The position numbers and the translations under genes are program-made. Of a stretch of 64,000 nt of DNA, positions 1 through 12,196 are shown piece after piece. How positions within the stretch are numbered: the stretch's first letter is position 1; every line of letters begins with the position of its first letter. Origin of the DNA: CAWFPR01 sp963817635 (GTDB lineage Bacteria; Acidobacteriota; Vicinamibacteria; Vicinamibacterales; 2-12-FULL-66-21); assembly GCA_963817635.1 (NCBI GenBank), contig CAWFPR010000005.1:763516-827515 (forward strand), in the 5' to 3' direction. The notes beneath the pieces are model-generated. The model was not told the origin of the DNA. It searched no databases and saw only the letters and a list, made by a program, of their open reading frames with translations.

Positions 1-1
1 G

Positions 2-280
2 GAAGTCCTGCACGTGCTCAGGGCGGTCGAATACGCCGACTTCGATGCGGGCGAAGGGCAACCGGCGGTCCCCTATGTCGTGCGCGTCGCGGTAGAGGCG
101 TTCGCGCGCCACCTGGTCCACGGCGAGCGCGCGTTTCCGAAGCTGAGGATCTTCTGCTACGGCAACGAAGTGCACTGCTTTGCCGCGTTCAGGAACCACC
201 CCGTCTTCATCCGGGTGGACTCTTCGCCGCCGCTGCGGGGCGGCATGATCGACCTCGACTACTTCGGCGTCAGCAAGTGA
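2..280 (+). CDS. Hypothetical protein, 5' end outside window
   Basis: The reading frame is open from the first bases of the window to a TGA at 278-280, so the gene very probably begins upstream; an internal GTG at 14 would give only 88 residues. I do not recognise the family. The visible part is a compact mixed alpha/beta sequence without a signal peptide or membrane segment. It ends in a GTGA overlap with the next gene, whose GTG start is at 277, which suggests translational coupling with the PEP-synthase-like protein downstream. It may be an accessory subunit of that enzyme, but that is inference from position only. Confidence 0.55.
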   Translation, partial: EVLHVLRAVEYADFDAGEGQPAVPYVVRVAVEAFARHLVHGERAFPKLRIFCYGNEVHCFAAFRNHPVFIRVDSSPPLRGGMIDLDYFGVSK

Positions 281-3200
281 CGACCTTCGAGTGGCACCCC
301 AACGTCTCGCTCACGTTCATCGAGCAGATATTCCGCGCGGTGGACTTCGACGTGCAGGTGGACACCACGCGCATCCACGCGCGGTACGACAAGGAGCGCG
401 CGGCCGACCTCAGGGATCTCGACGACAAGCTCAGGAGCCTCTTCAACCTCGTGCCGTACCTGATGGACGTGGACTGGGTCATCGGCGATCTCGGGTTGTC
501 GGACGGAGCCCGGCGGGACGTGGCTGCCGCGTGGGCGGCGTTCTTCGTCAACTGGGGTGTCGTCCCGATCGCACACGCGCTGACCGCCGATCGACTGGGA
601 ATTTTCATGGGCGTCGAACACTCACCTGCGGGCGATCGAGAACGGCGATGGAACGGATCGGGCCCTTACCGGGATCGCTTCTCAGTCGAATCGCCGCCTG
701 ACTTCTGGGCGTCGCTTCGGGCGGCGACCCACGAACAGGGTCTGGACGACGTGGTCGCGTTTGACGGAGAGCGTCCCATCGCACAACGCACCCTCGACGC
801 GCACCTGCTGAATCCGCTGCGACGGGCGGTCGAGCGCAGCCAGGTCGTGGACGGTGGCAACCGGCTGTCGGCGTCGCCCCGGCAGGTGTATGCGCCGCGC
901 CACGAGGCGGAGAACCTCGCAGGAATCCTGGCCTCCACGGACGAGACGCTCGTGCGATCCGCGCGCCTGGCCGGGCTCGTGGAACGCCTGGAGGGAGGCC
1001 GGCGATTCGACCTCACTGGAACCGTCAACGGGTACAAGGTGCAGCGGGCGGTCATCCCGCTGGCTGGCGGGATCCTCGGTCTCTACGTGCTGTGCGACAG
1101 CGGGGGAATTCCGCGGCTGGGGCTCTTCAGCCACGACGACACGCTGTACGAGCGACGCGATCGGGTCGGGGAGGCATGGAGGCCGAACTGGTCGGTGCAC
1201 GCCGAGCAACTGGCCGCGGCTCTGCGGCGCGGCAACTTTGGAGCCGATGGGATCGATCCTGCGGAGCGGGCTGTCGCACCGCTTTTACTCAGGCGCACGT
1301 TCGACATGCCGAACGCGTGGGCTCACTCGGCACCGCTCGCGGGTGACTGCAGTCTGACCGGAGTCAAGGCCTCGCCCGGACGAGCGGTCGGACTGGCGCG
1401 GCTCGGCACGCCGGGTCGCCGGCCTGACGATCTCGACGGCGGGATTCTGGTGACGCCGGCGCTCAGCCCGCTTGAAAACCCGTTCGTGTATCGCTCGGCC
1501 GGCGTGGTGTCCACGGGCGGCGGCGTGCTCAGCCACGCCGGACTGCTGGCGCTCGAGTTCCGCAAGCCGGCCCTGGTGGTGAGCGGCCGATGGGAACGCT
1601 CGGCATCGGGTGCCGAGACGCTGGTCTACACCTGCGTCGCACATCGCGAGGCGCGCCGGCGCGTCGGGAGATACGCCGTGACCGAGCGGCACCATGCAAT
1701 CGAGCGCGACGAACGCCTGCAGGACGGCGATCTCGTCGTGCTGGACGCGGATGAGCGCACGCTGAGTGTCCTCGGTCAGGACCCCGATGCGCTGGCCCTC
1801 CACGACGGGCTGCGCCGGCTGGCCGGCGCCAGCCGGAGCCTCGCCGCCGCGGCAGCTGATACGGAACTGCTCGCGCAACGCGGCCGGATGCTGCGGGCGC
1901 GACATCATCTCGAGAAGCTGCTGGGACGCATCGACGATCCCGTCCTGGGCCGGTTTGCGGCGGTGGAACTGGTCGCCGGCGAAGCAGGCGCCGAACCCAC
2001 GCTCGGGCAGGCGGACAAGGTGCGCCTGCTTCGGGCGGTCCTCGCGAACGTCTCCGTCGGCACCGACGTGGCCGGCATGGTGAAGGCGCTGGAGCACGTG
2101 CTCGGCCGACGCGCGGCCGCTCTCCGGGAGCAGGTCGCGCAGCTGGTTCCGTCCTCGGACGACCCGCTCGAGATTCTGACTCTGCGTCTGGCGGCCATCG
2201 AAGCGGGCGATCTGCACCAGAACGTGTGCGCCCTGGTCGACGCGTGTGTCGTCGCCCCGGCCAGGCCGCCGCAGCCGGCGAGCCTCGATCTCGACACCGT
2301 TGCGACGGACCGCCTGCACGCGCTTCGTGCACGTCTGCTCGCAGACGTGGAGCGCCTGTCGGCCGGTCCGCCACACCGGCTCCGGCACATTCTGCGCCAG
2401 CTTCAGCGTCTGGACGACCTGCTCGCGACCGACGCGGACGAACAGGAGGCGATGGCGCGCCTGTGGCCTCGCCTCGTGGACGAAGATGCCGCCACCGTGC
2501 AGGCGCTCTCGGCACGGCGGATCCTGGGCCCGTCGGACGGCGGCGCCGAGCTGTGGCCGCTCGTCGGATCGAAAGCCGCTAACCTCGCGGAGGCGGAGCG
2601 TCTCGGCGAAGGCGGGCTGATCCCGCGGTGGTGTGTGGTGACCGATCGCGCGTTTCGCGAGGTCATCGATCTGCCGGCTCCGCCCGACCAGGCGGCGCCG
2701 GCGGGCGGCAGCCTGCGCGACTGCATCGGCCGGACCCTGCGCGTCACGATCTGTCCGATGCGGAGAAATCCACGGCGATCGCACGCGCCTGGGAGACAGT
2801 GCCGCTTCCCGCGGCGCTCGTTGACGAGGTCGCCGGGGCCTACCGCGCGCTGGCGATCGACGCGCGTGGACCGGGCGAGGAGTACGACCAGCCGTTCGTC
2901 GCGGTGCGGTCGTCTGCCAAAGAAGAGGACCTCGAGGCGACCGCACGCGCCGGCGAGTTCGACACGTTCCTGTTCGTCCGCGGCGTCGATGCGCTGTGCG
3001 AGTGCCTCAAGCGTGCCTGGAGCGGCCTGTGGACCGAACGGGCGATCTACAACCGCGCGGTCCTCGGGGTCACCGGCGAAGTGGGCGGAGGCGTGCTCAT
3101 CCAGCGAATGGTCGCGGCGCGCGCCTCTGGCGTGCTGCACACCATCAACCTGGCCGAGGGCCGTCTCCGCGAGATGGTGATCAACGCCGGCCTCGGGCTG

Positions 3201-3587
3201 GGTGAGGGGATCGTCTCCGGCGCGGTGGCGGCCGACCAGGTGATCGTGTCCAAGGCGGAGATCGGGTGTGCCGTCCCCCTGCGCTTCCGGTACATCACAA
3301 ACGACAAGCGCGAGCGCATCGTGTTCGATGCCCGGTTCGGCTCCGGAACGACACGCGTCGCCACGCTCTATCACCAGCGGCTGCGACCGGCGCTGGAATA
3401 CGTGGAGCTCTGCGAGATGGCGGCCGCCGCCGCGCGGCTCGAGTCCGCCTTCCGCCAGCCGCTCGACGTCGAGTTCGCGCTCGAAGGCGGCCGACTCTGG
3501 CTGCTGCAGGTTCGTCCCGTGCCCGCCGCGCTGGCCGCGTGGCGCGAGACGCTCGACAGGCATCCCCTCGTCAGGAGGAACACATGA
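277..3587 (+). CDS. PEP synthase/PPDK-like phosphotransfer protein with permuted domains, one frameshift
   Basis: The repaired protein is about 1100 residues. Residues 1-360 match nothing I know. Residues about 365-490 are a PEP-utilising swivel domain containing TGGGVLSHAG, with the likely phosphohistidine at H420. A helical linker follows. From about 755 comes an ATP-grasp domain of the PPDK N-terminal type, with VGSKAANLAEA, VRSSAKEEDLEAT, GLGLGEGIVSG and the closing DVEFALEGGRLWLLQVRP. In PEP synthase and PPDK the ATP-grasp domain precedes the His domain and a PEP-binding TIM barrel ends the protein; here the order is reversed and I see no barrel. The frame changes at about 2743-2747 (net +2 or -1), after which the ATP-grasp half continues cleanly. 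The GTG start at 277 overlaps the upstream stop, and the TGA at 3585-3587 overlaps the next ATG. It probably moves phosphate from ATP to a histidine and then to an unknown acceptor. Confidence 0.7.
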
Positions 3588-5830
3588 TCCGGCGCGACGA
3601 ATCACTCGAGTATCACGGCGGCCACCGCCCGGGAAGGTCGAGCTGCGCGCGACGAAGCCCTGCCTGACCGCGCGAGAGCTTCGCCTCGCGTACCTGCCGG
3701 GGGCGACGTTCGCCTGCGAGGCCATTGTGGCGGAGGCGGAGGCCGTGTTCCGCTACACCGCACGCGGGAATCTCGTCGCGCTCGTGTCGAACGGATCCGC
3801 GGTGCCCGGCCTCGGCGACATCGGCCCGCGCGCCGCCAAGCCGATGCAGGAAGGACTGGCGCTCCTCCTGAAACGCCTGTCCGACATCGACGTCTTCGAT
3901 CTCGAGCTCGACGCGAACGACCCCGAATCGATTCGTCGAGACGGTCCGAGTCCTCGGGTCGGGGTTCGGCGCGATCGTGCTCAAGGACATCCGTGCGCCG
4001 GAGGGACTCGCCATCTACGAGCGGCTCGTGCCACTGCTCACCATCCCGGTGTTCCACGAGAACCTGCAGAGCACCGCCGTCGTGGCGGCGGCCGCGCTGT
4101 CCAACGCGCTCGACCTGGTAGACAAGGCGGTGAGCGCCGCGCGCGTCGTGATCTGCGGCGCTGGCACCATCGGCATCGGCTGCGCCCGGCTGCTACGCCA
4201 GCTCGGCGTGGGCGGCGAGCACCTGCTGATCTATGACGTCAACGGCCTCCTTCATGCGGACCGCGACGACCTGACCGTCTACCAGCGGGAATTCGCCATC
4301 GCGGACCCCCGCCGCACGCTCGCCGAGGGCCTCGGCGGCGCGGACGTGTTCGTCGGCGCCTCGGTCGGCGGAGTGCTGTCGCAGCAGATGATCCGGTCGA
4401 TGGCGCGTTTCCCGATCGTGTTCTCCCTCGCGACGCCGGTGCCGGAGATCGCGTACGAGGACGCCAGGGCGAGTCGCCGCGACGCCATCGTCGCCACCGC
4501 GCTGTCCCAGATGCCCAATGCGATCGTCGATCACCTGTGCGTCCCGTATGTGTTGCGTGGCGCGCTCGACGTGCAGGCGACGCGCATCACCGACGGGATG
4601 CTGCTGGCGGCCGCGGGTGCGCTCGCGGACCTTGCCCGCGAGGAGGTCGTGGACGAGGTGAGCCGCGCCTACGGACGGGAGCGCTTCAGCTTCGGCCCCG
4701 AGTACCTGCTCCCGAAGGCCATCGACCCGCGCATCCTGGTGCGCGAGTCCTCCGCGGTGGCCCGCCAGGCGGTCGCGGAAGGCGTCGCCCGCCGGCCGCT
4801 CGAGATGGAGCCGTACCAGGAGAGCCTGCGCATCCGTCTCGGCACCGGCGGTGAGCTGATGCGCCGCCTGGTCGTGAAGGCCCGTCACGAACGCCCGCGC
4901 GTCGTGTTCCCGGAGGGAGCGACCGAGACCGTGCTGCGCGCGGCCGCGATCCTGGCCGACGAAGGGATCGCGCGCCCCATCCTGCTCGGCGACGACGGAG
5001 AGATCCGCGGCTTGGTCGAGCGGCTGGGGCTCGACGCTGCCGGGCTGGTCGTGGTGATCCGGCCCGCAGCACGCGGAGGGATGCCTACGCGCGAGCAGTA
5101 CTTCCGGATCCGCCGCCGCCGCGGCGTCATGCAGTCCACCGCGGTCGATCGGCTGCGCCAGCCTGAGTACTTCGGGGCCATGATGCTGCGCGGGGGCGAC
5201 GCTGAAATGATGGTCTCCGGGTTTGCCGCGCACTATGCCGACTCGCTCCGGATGATCCTGGAGGTGTCGGCACGGCGCCGCGCGTGCGCCGGATCTCCAG
5301 CCACTACATGGTGCTCCTGCCGCGAGACGTGTACTTCCTCGCCGACTGCGCGGTCAACATCGAGCCGACGGCCGAAGACCTGGCTGAGATCGCGCTGCTG
5401 ACGCCGACTGCGTGCGCACGCTCGGTCTCGAGCCGCGCGTGGCGATGCTGTCGTTCTCGAACTTCGGCAGCGTCGACCACGCGTTCGCGCGCCGGGTCCG
5501 GCGGGCCACCGAGCTGGTGAAGCAGCGGGCGCCCGACCTCATCGTGGACGGCGAGATGCAGATGGCGACAGCGCTCAATCCACAGGTCCGCCACGAGTAC
5601 TTCCCGTTCTGCGAGCTCGGGAACAACGCCAACGTGCTCGTGTTCCCGGATCTCCAGTCGGGCAACCTGGCGATGCAGCTCATCACCCACATGGGAGACG
5701 CGGTGGTGGTCGGGCCCGTGCTGATGGGGACGCGGCTGCCCGCGCACCTGATCCAGTACGGCAGCTCGGTGCAGGATCTGGTCAACCTGACCGCGGCGGG
5801 CATCGTCCACGCCGTGGGGTCCCGAATCGG
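3584..5830 (+). pseudogene. MaeB-like malic enzyme/phosphotransacetylase fusion, degenerate active site, several frameshifts
   Basis: The order is a malic N-domain, an NAD-binding domain (GAGTIGIGCARLL) and a C-terminal phosphotransacetylase-like domain (HYMVLLPRDVYFLADCAVN, GNNANVLVFPDLQSGNLAMQ), as in E. coli MaeB; the repaired length of about 750 residues also fits. The ATG at 3584 follows AGGAGGA and overlaps the upstream TGA. The frame changes near 3638 (-1), 3930 (+1), 5270 (-1) and 5403 (-1). The conserved region ends near 5816 and no convincing stop follows, so the end is approximate. Independently of the frameshifts, key malic residues are replaced: the catalytic Lys of the MEGK motif is Leu (3856-3858), the metal ligand Glu of LEDI is Lys (3983-3985), and the metal ligand Asp of HDDQHGTA is Asn (4061-4063). 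The tyrosine of YxPG is kept. It is either a pseudoenzyme or regulatory homologue, or a decaying gene. The window also holds an intact-motif NAD malic enzyme. Confidence 0.7.
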
Positions 5831-6193
5831 AAGCATCCGCCGTCGCACGGCCGCTCCTCCTGTCGCCGAACGCGGATCAGCCAGTCAGCGTCGAGCCGTC
5901 GTAGAACACGGCAGGGGTTGGGGCATCGGTCCAATCGCGGCAGCTGGGGACCAGCTGAGGCCGACCGGGTCGCGTCGCACTTCGGCGGCTGGATACGGCC
6001 CAGTCCCGCCACGGACAGGTCGAACCAGAAAGCGCGAGGTCCAGCGGAGACAGGGGCCAGTCGCGAATGCGCGAACCCGGCCGCGCAGCATACGGTCGCC
6101 AGGTCGTTGGCCGCCTCGTGAGATAAGCTGATGGGGCGGCCGGCGTTCAAGGCCGGCACGCTCGAACAGGCACGGAAATCCACGGGGGGACAC
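5831..6193 (+). other. Intergenic stretch before pgi, no gene recognised
   Basis: The frame of the phosphotransacetylase-like domain stays open to a TGA at 6129-6131, but after about 5830 the translation is arginine-rich and low in conserved pattern and looks non-coding. I see no RNA gene or clear promoter. A purine-rich GGGGGA at 6185-6190 is the likely ribosome binding site for pgi. Confidence 0.4.
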
Positions 6194-7836
<1,643 letters not shown>

Positions 7837-7840
<4 letters not shown>

Positions 7841-9132
7841 ATCCGTTTGACATCGCCGCCATCCTGATCGCGATTGCCGCCCTCGCCGGCTACGTGAACC
7901 ATCGCGTGCTCAGGCTGCCGGCGACGAGCGGCACGCTTGTCGTCGCGCTCCTCAGCTCGTTTGTCATCGTCGCGGCGGAAGCGGTGTTTCCCGGCGTCCG
8001 CGGCGACATCTCGGGGTTCATCAATCAGATCGACTTCAACGAAACGCTGATGCACGGCATGCTGTGCTTCCTGCTGTTCGCGGGTGCGCTGCACGTCGAT
8101 CTCGAGGGGCTGCTGGAGCACAAGTGGACGATTGGCGCGCTCTCGACGGTCGGCGTGCTGCTCTCGACCGCGGTCATCGGGCTCCTGACCTGGTGGATGT
8201 TCGCGCTGATCGGCCAGCCGGTGCCGCTCGTCGCGTGCCTGATCTTCGGCGCGATCATCTCGCCGACCGATCCAATCGCCGTGATGGGGCTCCTGAAGGA
8301 GCTGAAGGCGCCGAAAAGCCTGGAGGCGCAGATCGCGGGCGAGTCGCTCTTCAACGACGGCGTGAGCGTCGTGGTGTTCTTCGCCCTGGTGTCGGTGGCT
8401 GGACTGTCCGCGGAGGGGGAGACAGCCAAGGCGTCCGCGCACGTTACAGGGCTGCTGATCTTCTTCCTGCGCGAGGTGGGCGGCGGCGTGGTGCTTGGCC
8501 TGACGCTCGGCTACGTCGGGTACCGCGCGCTCCTCAGCATCGACGACCATCCGCTCGAGCTGCTCATCACGCTGGCGCTCGTCATGTTCCTCTATTCCGT
8601 CTCGTTCTGGATCGGAGTCTCGGGCCCGATTGCGGTGGTGGTTGCGGGACTGCTGATCTGGAATCCGGGACGGAAGTTCGCGATGAGCGAGCGGACGCGG
8701 GAGCACGTCGAGGCCTTCTGGGGCATGACCGACGAGATCCTGAACGCGGTCCTCTTCCTGCTGATCGGTCTCGAGTTCCTGGCCGTGCCTGAACCGCCGG
8801 CGGTGATCGCGGCGGGCCTGCTGACGATCCCGATTGCGCTCGCGGCGCGGCTGGTGTCGGTCGCGATCCCGGTCGCAGCGATGAGTGTCGGCGGCAAGTT
8901 CGTGCGCGGGATCGTGCCCGTGCTGACCTGGAGCGGCTTGCGCGGCGGTATCTCCGTCGCGATGGTGCTGTCCCTGCCGCGCTTTCCCGGCAGGGACCTC
9001 CTGCTGGCGAGCACCTACGCCGTCGTGATCTTCTCTATACTCGTTCAGGGGTTGACGGTTCGGCGCGTGCTGCTGTACTTCGGCGTCGGCGAGAAGCCGC
9101 CGCGCAGCCGCCCGCGCGCGACAAGACCATGA
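7837..9132 (+). CDS. CPA1-family Na+/H+ antiporter (NhaP-like)
   Basis: 431 residues with about a dozen hydrophobic helices. The family core is visible: GAIISPTDPIAVMGLLKE, in which the aspartate is the expected ion-binding residue, and GESLFNDGVSVVVFF with a second conserved acidic residue. It should exchange cytoplasmic Na+ (or K+) for external H+ in the inner membrane. I see no long cytoplasmic tail of the kind found in eukaryotic NHE proteins. It starts inside the pgi stop (ATGA at 7837) and ends inside the start of the M3 peptidase (ATGA at 9129), so it is the middle member of a tightly coupled trio. Confidence 0.9.
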
Positions 9133-11286
9133 CACGAACAGGGGGAATGATGTCGGTTTCACGCTGGATCGCCGTTGTCCTGACAGCTGCCGTGACGGCG
9201 GCAGCATCCCCGGCCGCGGCTCCGCCTCAGGCGCGTCCGGCCAGGCAGAACCCGCTCCTCTCGAGGAGCACGCTGCCGTTTCACGCGCCGGAGTTCGACA
9301 AGATCCGTGACGCTGATTTCCAGCCCGCGATCGAGGCCGGCATTCTCGAACAGCGTGCGGAGGTCAGGAAGATCGCGGACAGCCCGGCGCCGCCGACATT
9401 CGAGAACACCATCGTCGAGCTCGAACGGGCCGGGCAGCTGCTCGGCCAGGTCTACGCCATCTTCAACGGGCTGGCGGGGGCGGACACGAACGACACGCTG
9501 CAGAAGATCCAGGAGGAGGAAGCGCCGAAGCTGGCGGCGCTCCAGTCGGAGACGTTCCTGAACGACAAGCTGTTCGCGCGCGTCGAGGCGGTGTACGGGA
9601 AGCGGGCGAGCCTGAAACTCAGCCCGGAGGCGGTTCGGCTGATCGAGTACTACCATCAGCAGTTCTTTCTCGCGGGTGCGAAGCTGTCGCCGGCCGACAA
9701 GGCCACGCTGCAGAAGCTCAACGAGGAGGACGCGACGCTCAGCGCGAAGTTCACCAACCGGCTGCTCGGCGCCGCCAAGGAAAGCGCGCTCGTCGTCGAT
9801 GATGTGGCGGCGCTGGCCGGACTCTCCCCGTCGCGGATCGAGGCAGCCGCGCAGGCCGCGGCGGCGCGCGGCCTGGAGGGCAAGTGGGTGCTGCCGCTGC
9901 AGAACACGACCCAGCAGCCGGACCTCGCGTCGCTGACCAGCCGCGACACGCGTCACCGGCTCTTCGAGGCCTCGTGGACCCGCGCGGAGCACGGGAACGA
10001 CAACGACACCCGCGCCGGCATCTCGCGTCAGGCGCAGATCCGCGCCCAGCAGGCGACGCTGCTGGGATATGCGGACTACGCCGCCTGGAAACTGCAGGAC
10101 CAGATGGCGAAAACGCCGGAAGCGGTCGGCCGGTTCCTGGATCAGCTGGTCCCGGCAGCCACGGCGCGCGCGCGCAGGGAGGCCGCCGACCTGCAGCAGC
10201 GCATCGACTCGCAGCACGGCGGCTTCACGCTCGAGCCCTGGGACTGGGAGCCGTACGCCGAACAGGTGCGTAAGGCGAAGTACAGACCTCGACGAGTCCG
10301 AGATCAAGCCGTACTTCGAACTGAACCGCGTGCTCGTCGACGGCGTGTTCTACGCCGCGCATCAGCTGTACGGCCTGACATTCAAGGAGAGGCCCGATCT
10401 TCCCGTCTACGAGAAGGACGTGAAGGTCTTCGAAGTCAACGACAGCAACGGCGCGCCGCTGGCGCTCTTCTACGCCGACTACTTCAAGCGGGACAACAAG
10501 AGCGGCGGCGCCTGGATGAACAACTTCGTCGGGCAGTCGAAGCTGCTCGAAACGCGGCCCGTCATCTACAACGTCGGCAACTTCACGAAGCCCGCGCCCG
10601 GGCAGCCCGCGCTCCTCAGCTCGGACGACGTCGTGACGATGTTCCACGAGTTCGGCCACGCGCTGCACGGGTTCTTTGCCGACCAGCGTTACCCCAGCCT
10701 CTCTGGCACCAACGTCGCGCGCGACTTCGTCGAGTTTCCCTCGCAGTTCAACGAGCACTGGGCCTTCGAGCCCTCCGTGCTCGCGCACTACGCGATCCAC
10801 TACCAGACCCGCAAGCCGATGCCGAAGGCACTCGTGGACAAGATCCTCGCGGCGCGGGACTTCAACGCCGGCTACGACATGACGGAGCTGCTCGCGGCAG
10901 CCGAGCTCGACATGCAGTGGCACACGCTGCCGGCCTCGGCGCCGCTCCAGGACGTGGACGCCTTCGAGAAGGCGGCGCTGGCGAAGGCGCACGTGGATCT
11001 GGTGCAGGTGCCGCCGCGCTATCGCTCCAGCTATTTCCTGCACATCTGGGCGAACGGCTACGCGGCGGGCTACTACGCCTACCTGTGGACCCAGATGCTG
11101 GCCGACGACGCCTTCGAATGGTTCCAGGCGCACGGCGGCCTCACGCGCGAGAATGGCGATCGCTTCCGGTCGATGATTCTCTCGCGCGGGAACACCATCG
11201 AATACGGCACGATGTATCGCAACTTCGCTGGGCACGATCCGGAGATCGGACCGATGTTGAAGTTCCGCGGGCTCACCGGCCGCTGA
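9129..11286 (+). CDS. M3-family oligopeptidase (dipeptidyl carboxypeptidase-like), one-base insertion
   Basis: About 718 residues if repaired, like Dcp and thimet-type oligopeptidases of family M3. The zinc motif HEFGHALH lies at 10645-10668, and the N-terminal helical M3 region (LSRSTLPFHAPEFDKI and onward) is normal. A signal peptide follows the start (MSVSRWIAVVLTAAVTAAAS), so it is probably exported and degrades short peptides. ATG 9129 overlaps the antiporter stop; ATG 9150, three bases after GGGGGA, is an alternative start closer to the signal peptide. At 10281-10287 the DNA reads tacAgac where the family expects Y-D; removing the A at 10284 restores a continuous protein (KAKY-DLDESEIKPYF). 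The single base is either a real inactivating mutation or a sequencing error. Confidence 0.88.
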
Positions 11287-11386
11287 GTCCCTGGCGCGGC
11301 GAGGAGTGACGGGTCAGTCCAGGAGTGGCCCCCACGACGGCGCCGGCCGCCTCCGCGCGGCGTGCGCGGGACAGGTGCGCCGGCGG

Positions 11387-11827
11387 TTACGGTTCGTCTG
11401 TCGCGCGGGCGCGACGAACCGGCCGCGTCGTCCAATTCTCGAGCGTCAGCCCTTTCACGCGATTGAATTCGACGACGTTGTTCGTGACCAGTCTCAGCCC
11501 GAGGCTGCGCGCATGAGCCGCAATGAACAGATCGTTGGCGCCGATCATCTGACCTCGCTTCTTCAGGTCGGCGCGGATCTGAGTGTAGTGAGTCGCCGCG
11601 TCGTCTGAAAAGTCCAGGACCGCCACGTGCGGAAGAAAAGCCTGGAGGGCCGCGGCGTCCTGCGTTCGGCGCGGCGACACTTCAACGCCGTACAACAGCT
11701 CCGACTTGGTAATCACGGATATGCAGACGTCGGTGATCGGCACGGCACGCAGACGCTTGATCACCGCCTCGCTCGACCGCTTCATGATGTAGGAGCACGT
11801 GTCGGTGTCGAGCATGTACCGAGCCAT
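11387..11827 (-). CDS. vapC: VapC-type PIN-domain toxin ribonuclease
   Basis: 146 residues of the VapC PIN family. It opens with MARYMLDTDTCSYIMK, whose first Asp (MLDTD) is the usual metal ligand, followed by a mid-protein Glu (TKSELLYG) and a C-terminal acidic pair region (GANDLFIAAHA; VTNNVVEF). It is probably a magnesium-dependent RNase that cuts tRNA or rRNA when free of VapB. It is read in the order vapB then vapC, and its ATG (11827-11825) overlaps the vapB TGA in a TGATG junction, the usual coupling in these modules. It converges with the M3 peptidase gene across about 100 bp. Confidence 0.9.
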   Translation of the reverse strand: MARYMLDTDTCSYIMKRSSEAVIKRLRAVPITDVCISVITKSELLYGVEVSPRRTQDAAALQAFLPHVAVLDFSDDAATHYTQIRADLKKRGQMIGANDLFIAAHARSLGLRLVTNNVVEFNRVKGLTLENWTTRPVRRARATDEP

Positions 11828-12054
11828 CAGGGCTCACGCTCCTGGACCGGCAACTCCTCGACGTTCGTCATGAACGTGTCAGACGCGATGGGACCGCTCT
11901 CGAGATACGGTCCCCAATCCGTCGGGCGCGGCGACAGAATCACGTCCTCCCCTTCCCTGCGAATGAACACTTCGTCGGTGTCGAACTGGAACTCCTTCGG
12001 CAGCCGCACAGCTTGACTCCGGTTGTTCATGAATACCCTGGCCCGTCGCTGCAT
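11827..12054 (-). CDS. vapB: VapB-type antitoxin (AbrB/SpoVT-like)
   Basis: 75 residues. The N-terminal half (ARVFMNNRSQAVRLPKEF) is the swapped-hairpin AbrB DNA-binding fold of VapB antitoxins, and the C-terminal half should wrap the toxin. I chose the ATG at 12054 rather than the longer frame from 12141 because GGAGG lies on the minus strand at 12066-12062, seven bases upstream, and because the fold starts right there. The TATAC-N4-GTATA palindrome upstream is the likely autoregulatory operator. Confidence 0.88.
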   Translation of the reverse strand: MQRRARVFMNNRSQAVRLPKEFQFDTDEVFIRREGEDVILSPRPTDWGPYLESGPIASDTFMTNVEELPVQEREP

Positions 12055-12079
12055 CGTGGAACCTCCATGGGGTGAGCCG

Positions 12080-12093
12080 TATACATCAGTATA
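12080..12093 (-). promoter_or_regulatory. Palindrome over the vapBC -10 box
   Basis: The sequence TATAC-ATCA-GTATA is a perfect 5 bp inverted repeat with a 4 bp loop. Read on the minus strand it contains TATACT (12093-12088), a good -10 box, placed about 25 bases before the vapB ribosome binding site. A VapB dimer bound here would cover the promoter, matching the known autorepression of VapBC operons. No -35 box was confirmed. Confidence 0.5.
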
Positions 12094-12196
12094 TGCCATC
12101 GTTCGTGGGACCGATGAAGGCCTTGCGTCAGCGGCAGACATGGGGCGGGATCGTGGTCACCGCCGCGACGCACGTCACGCTGCGAGTCCGGCCAGG

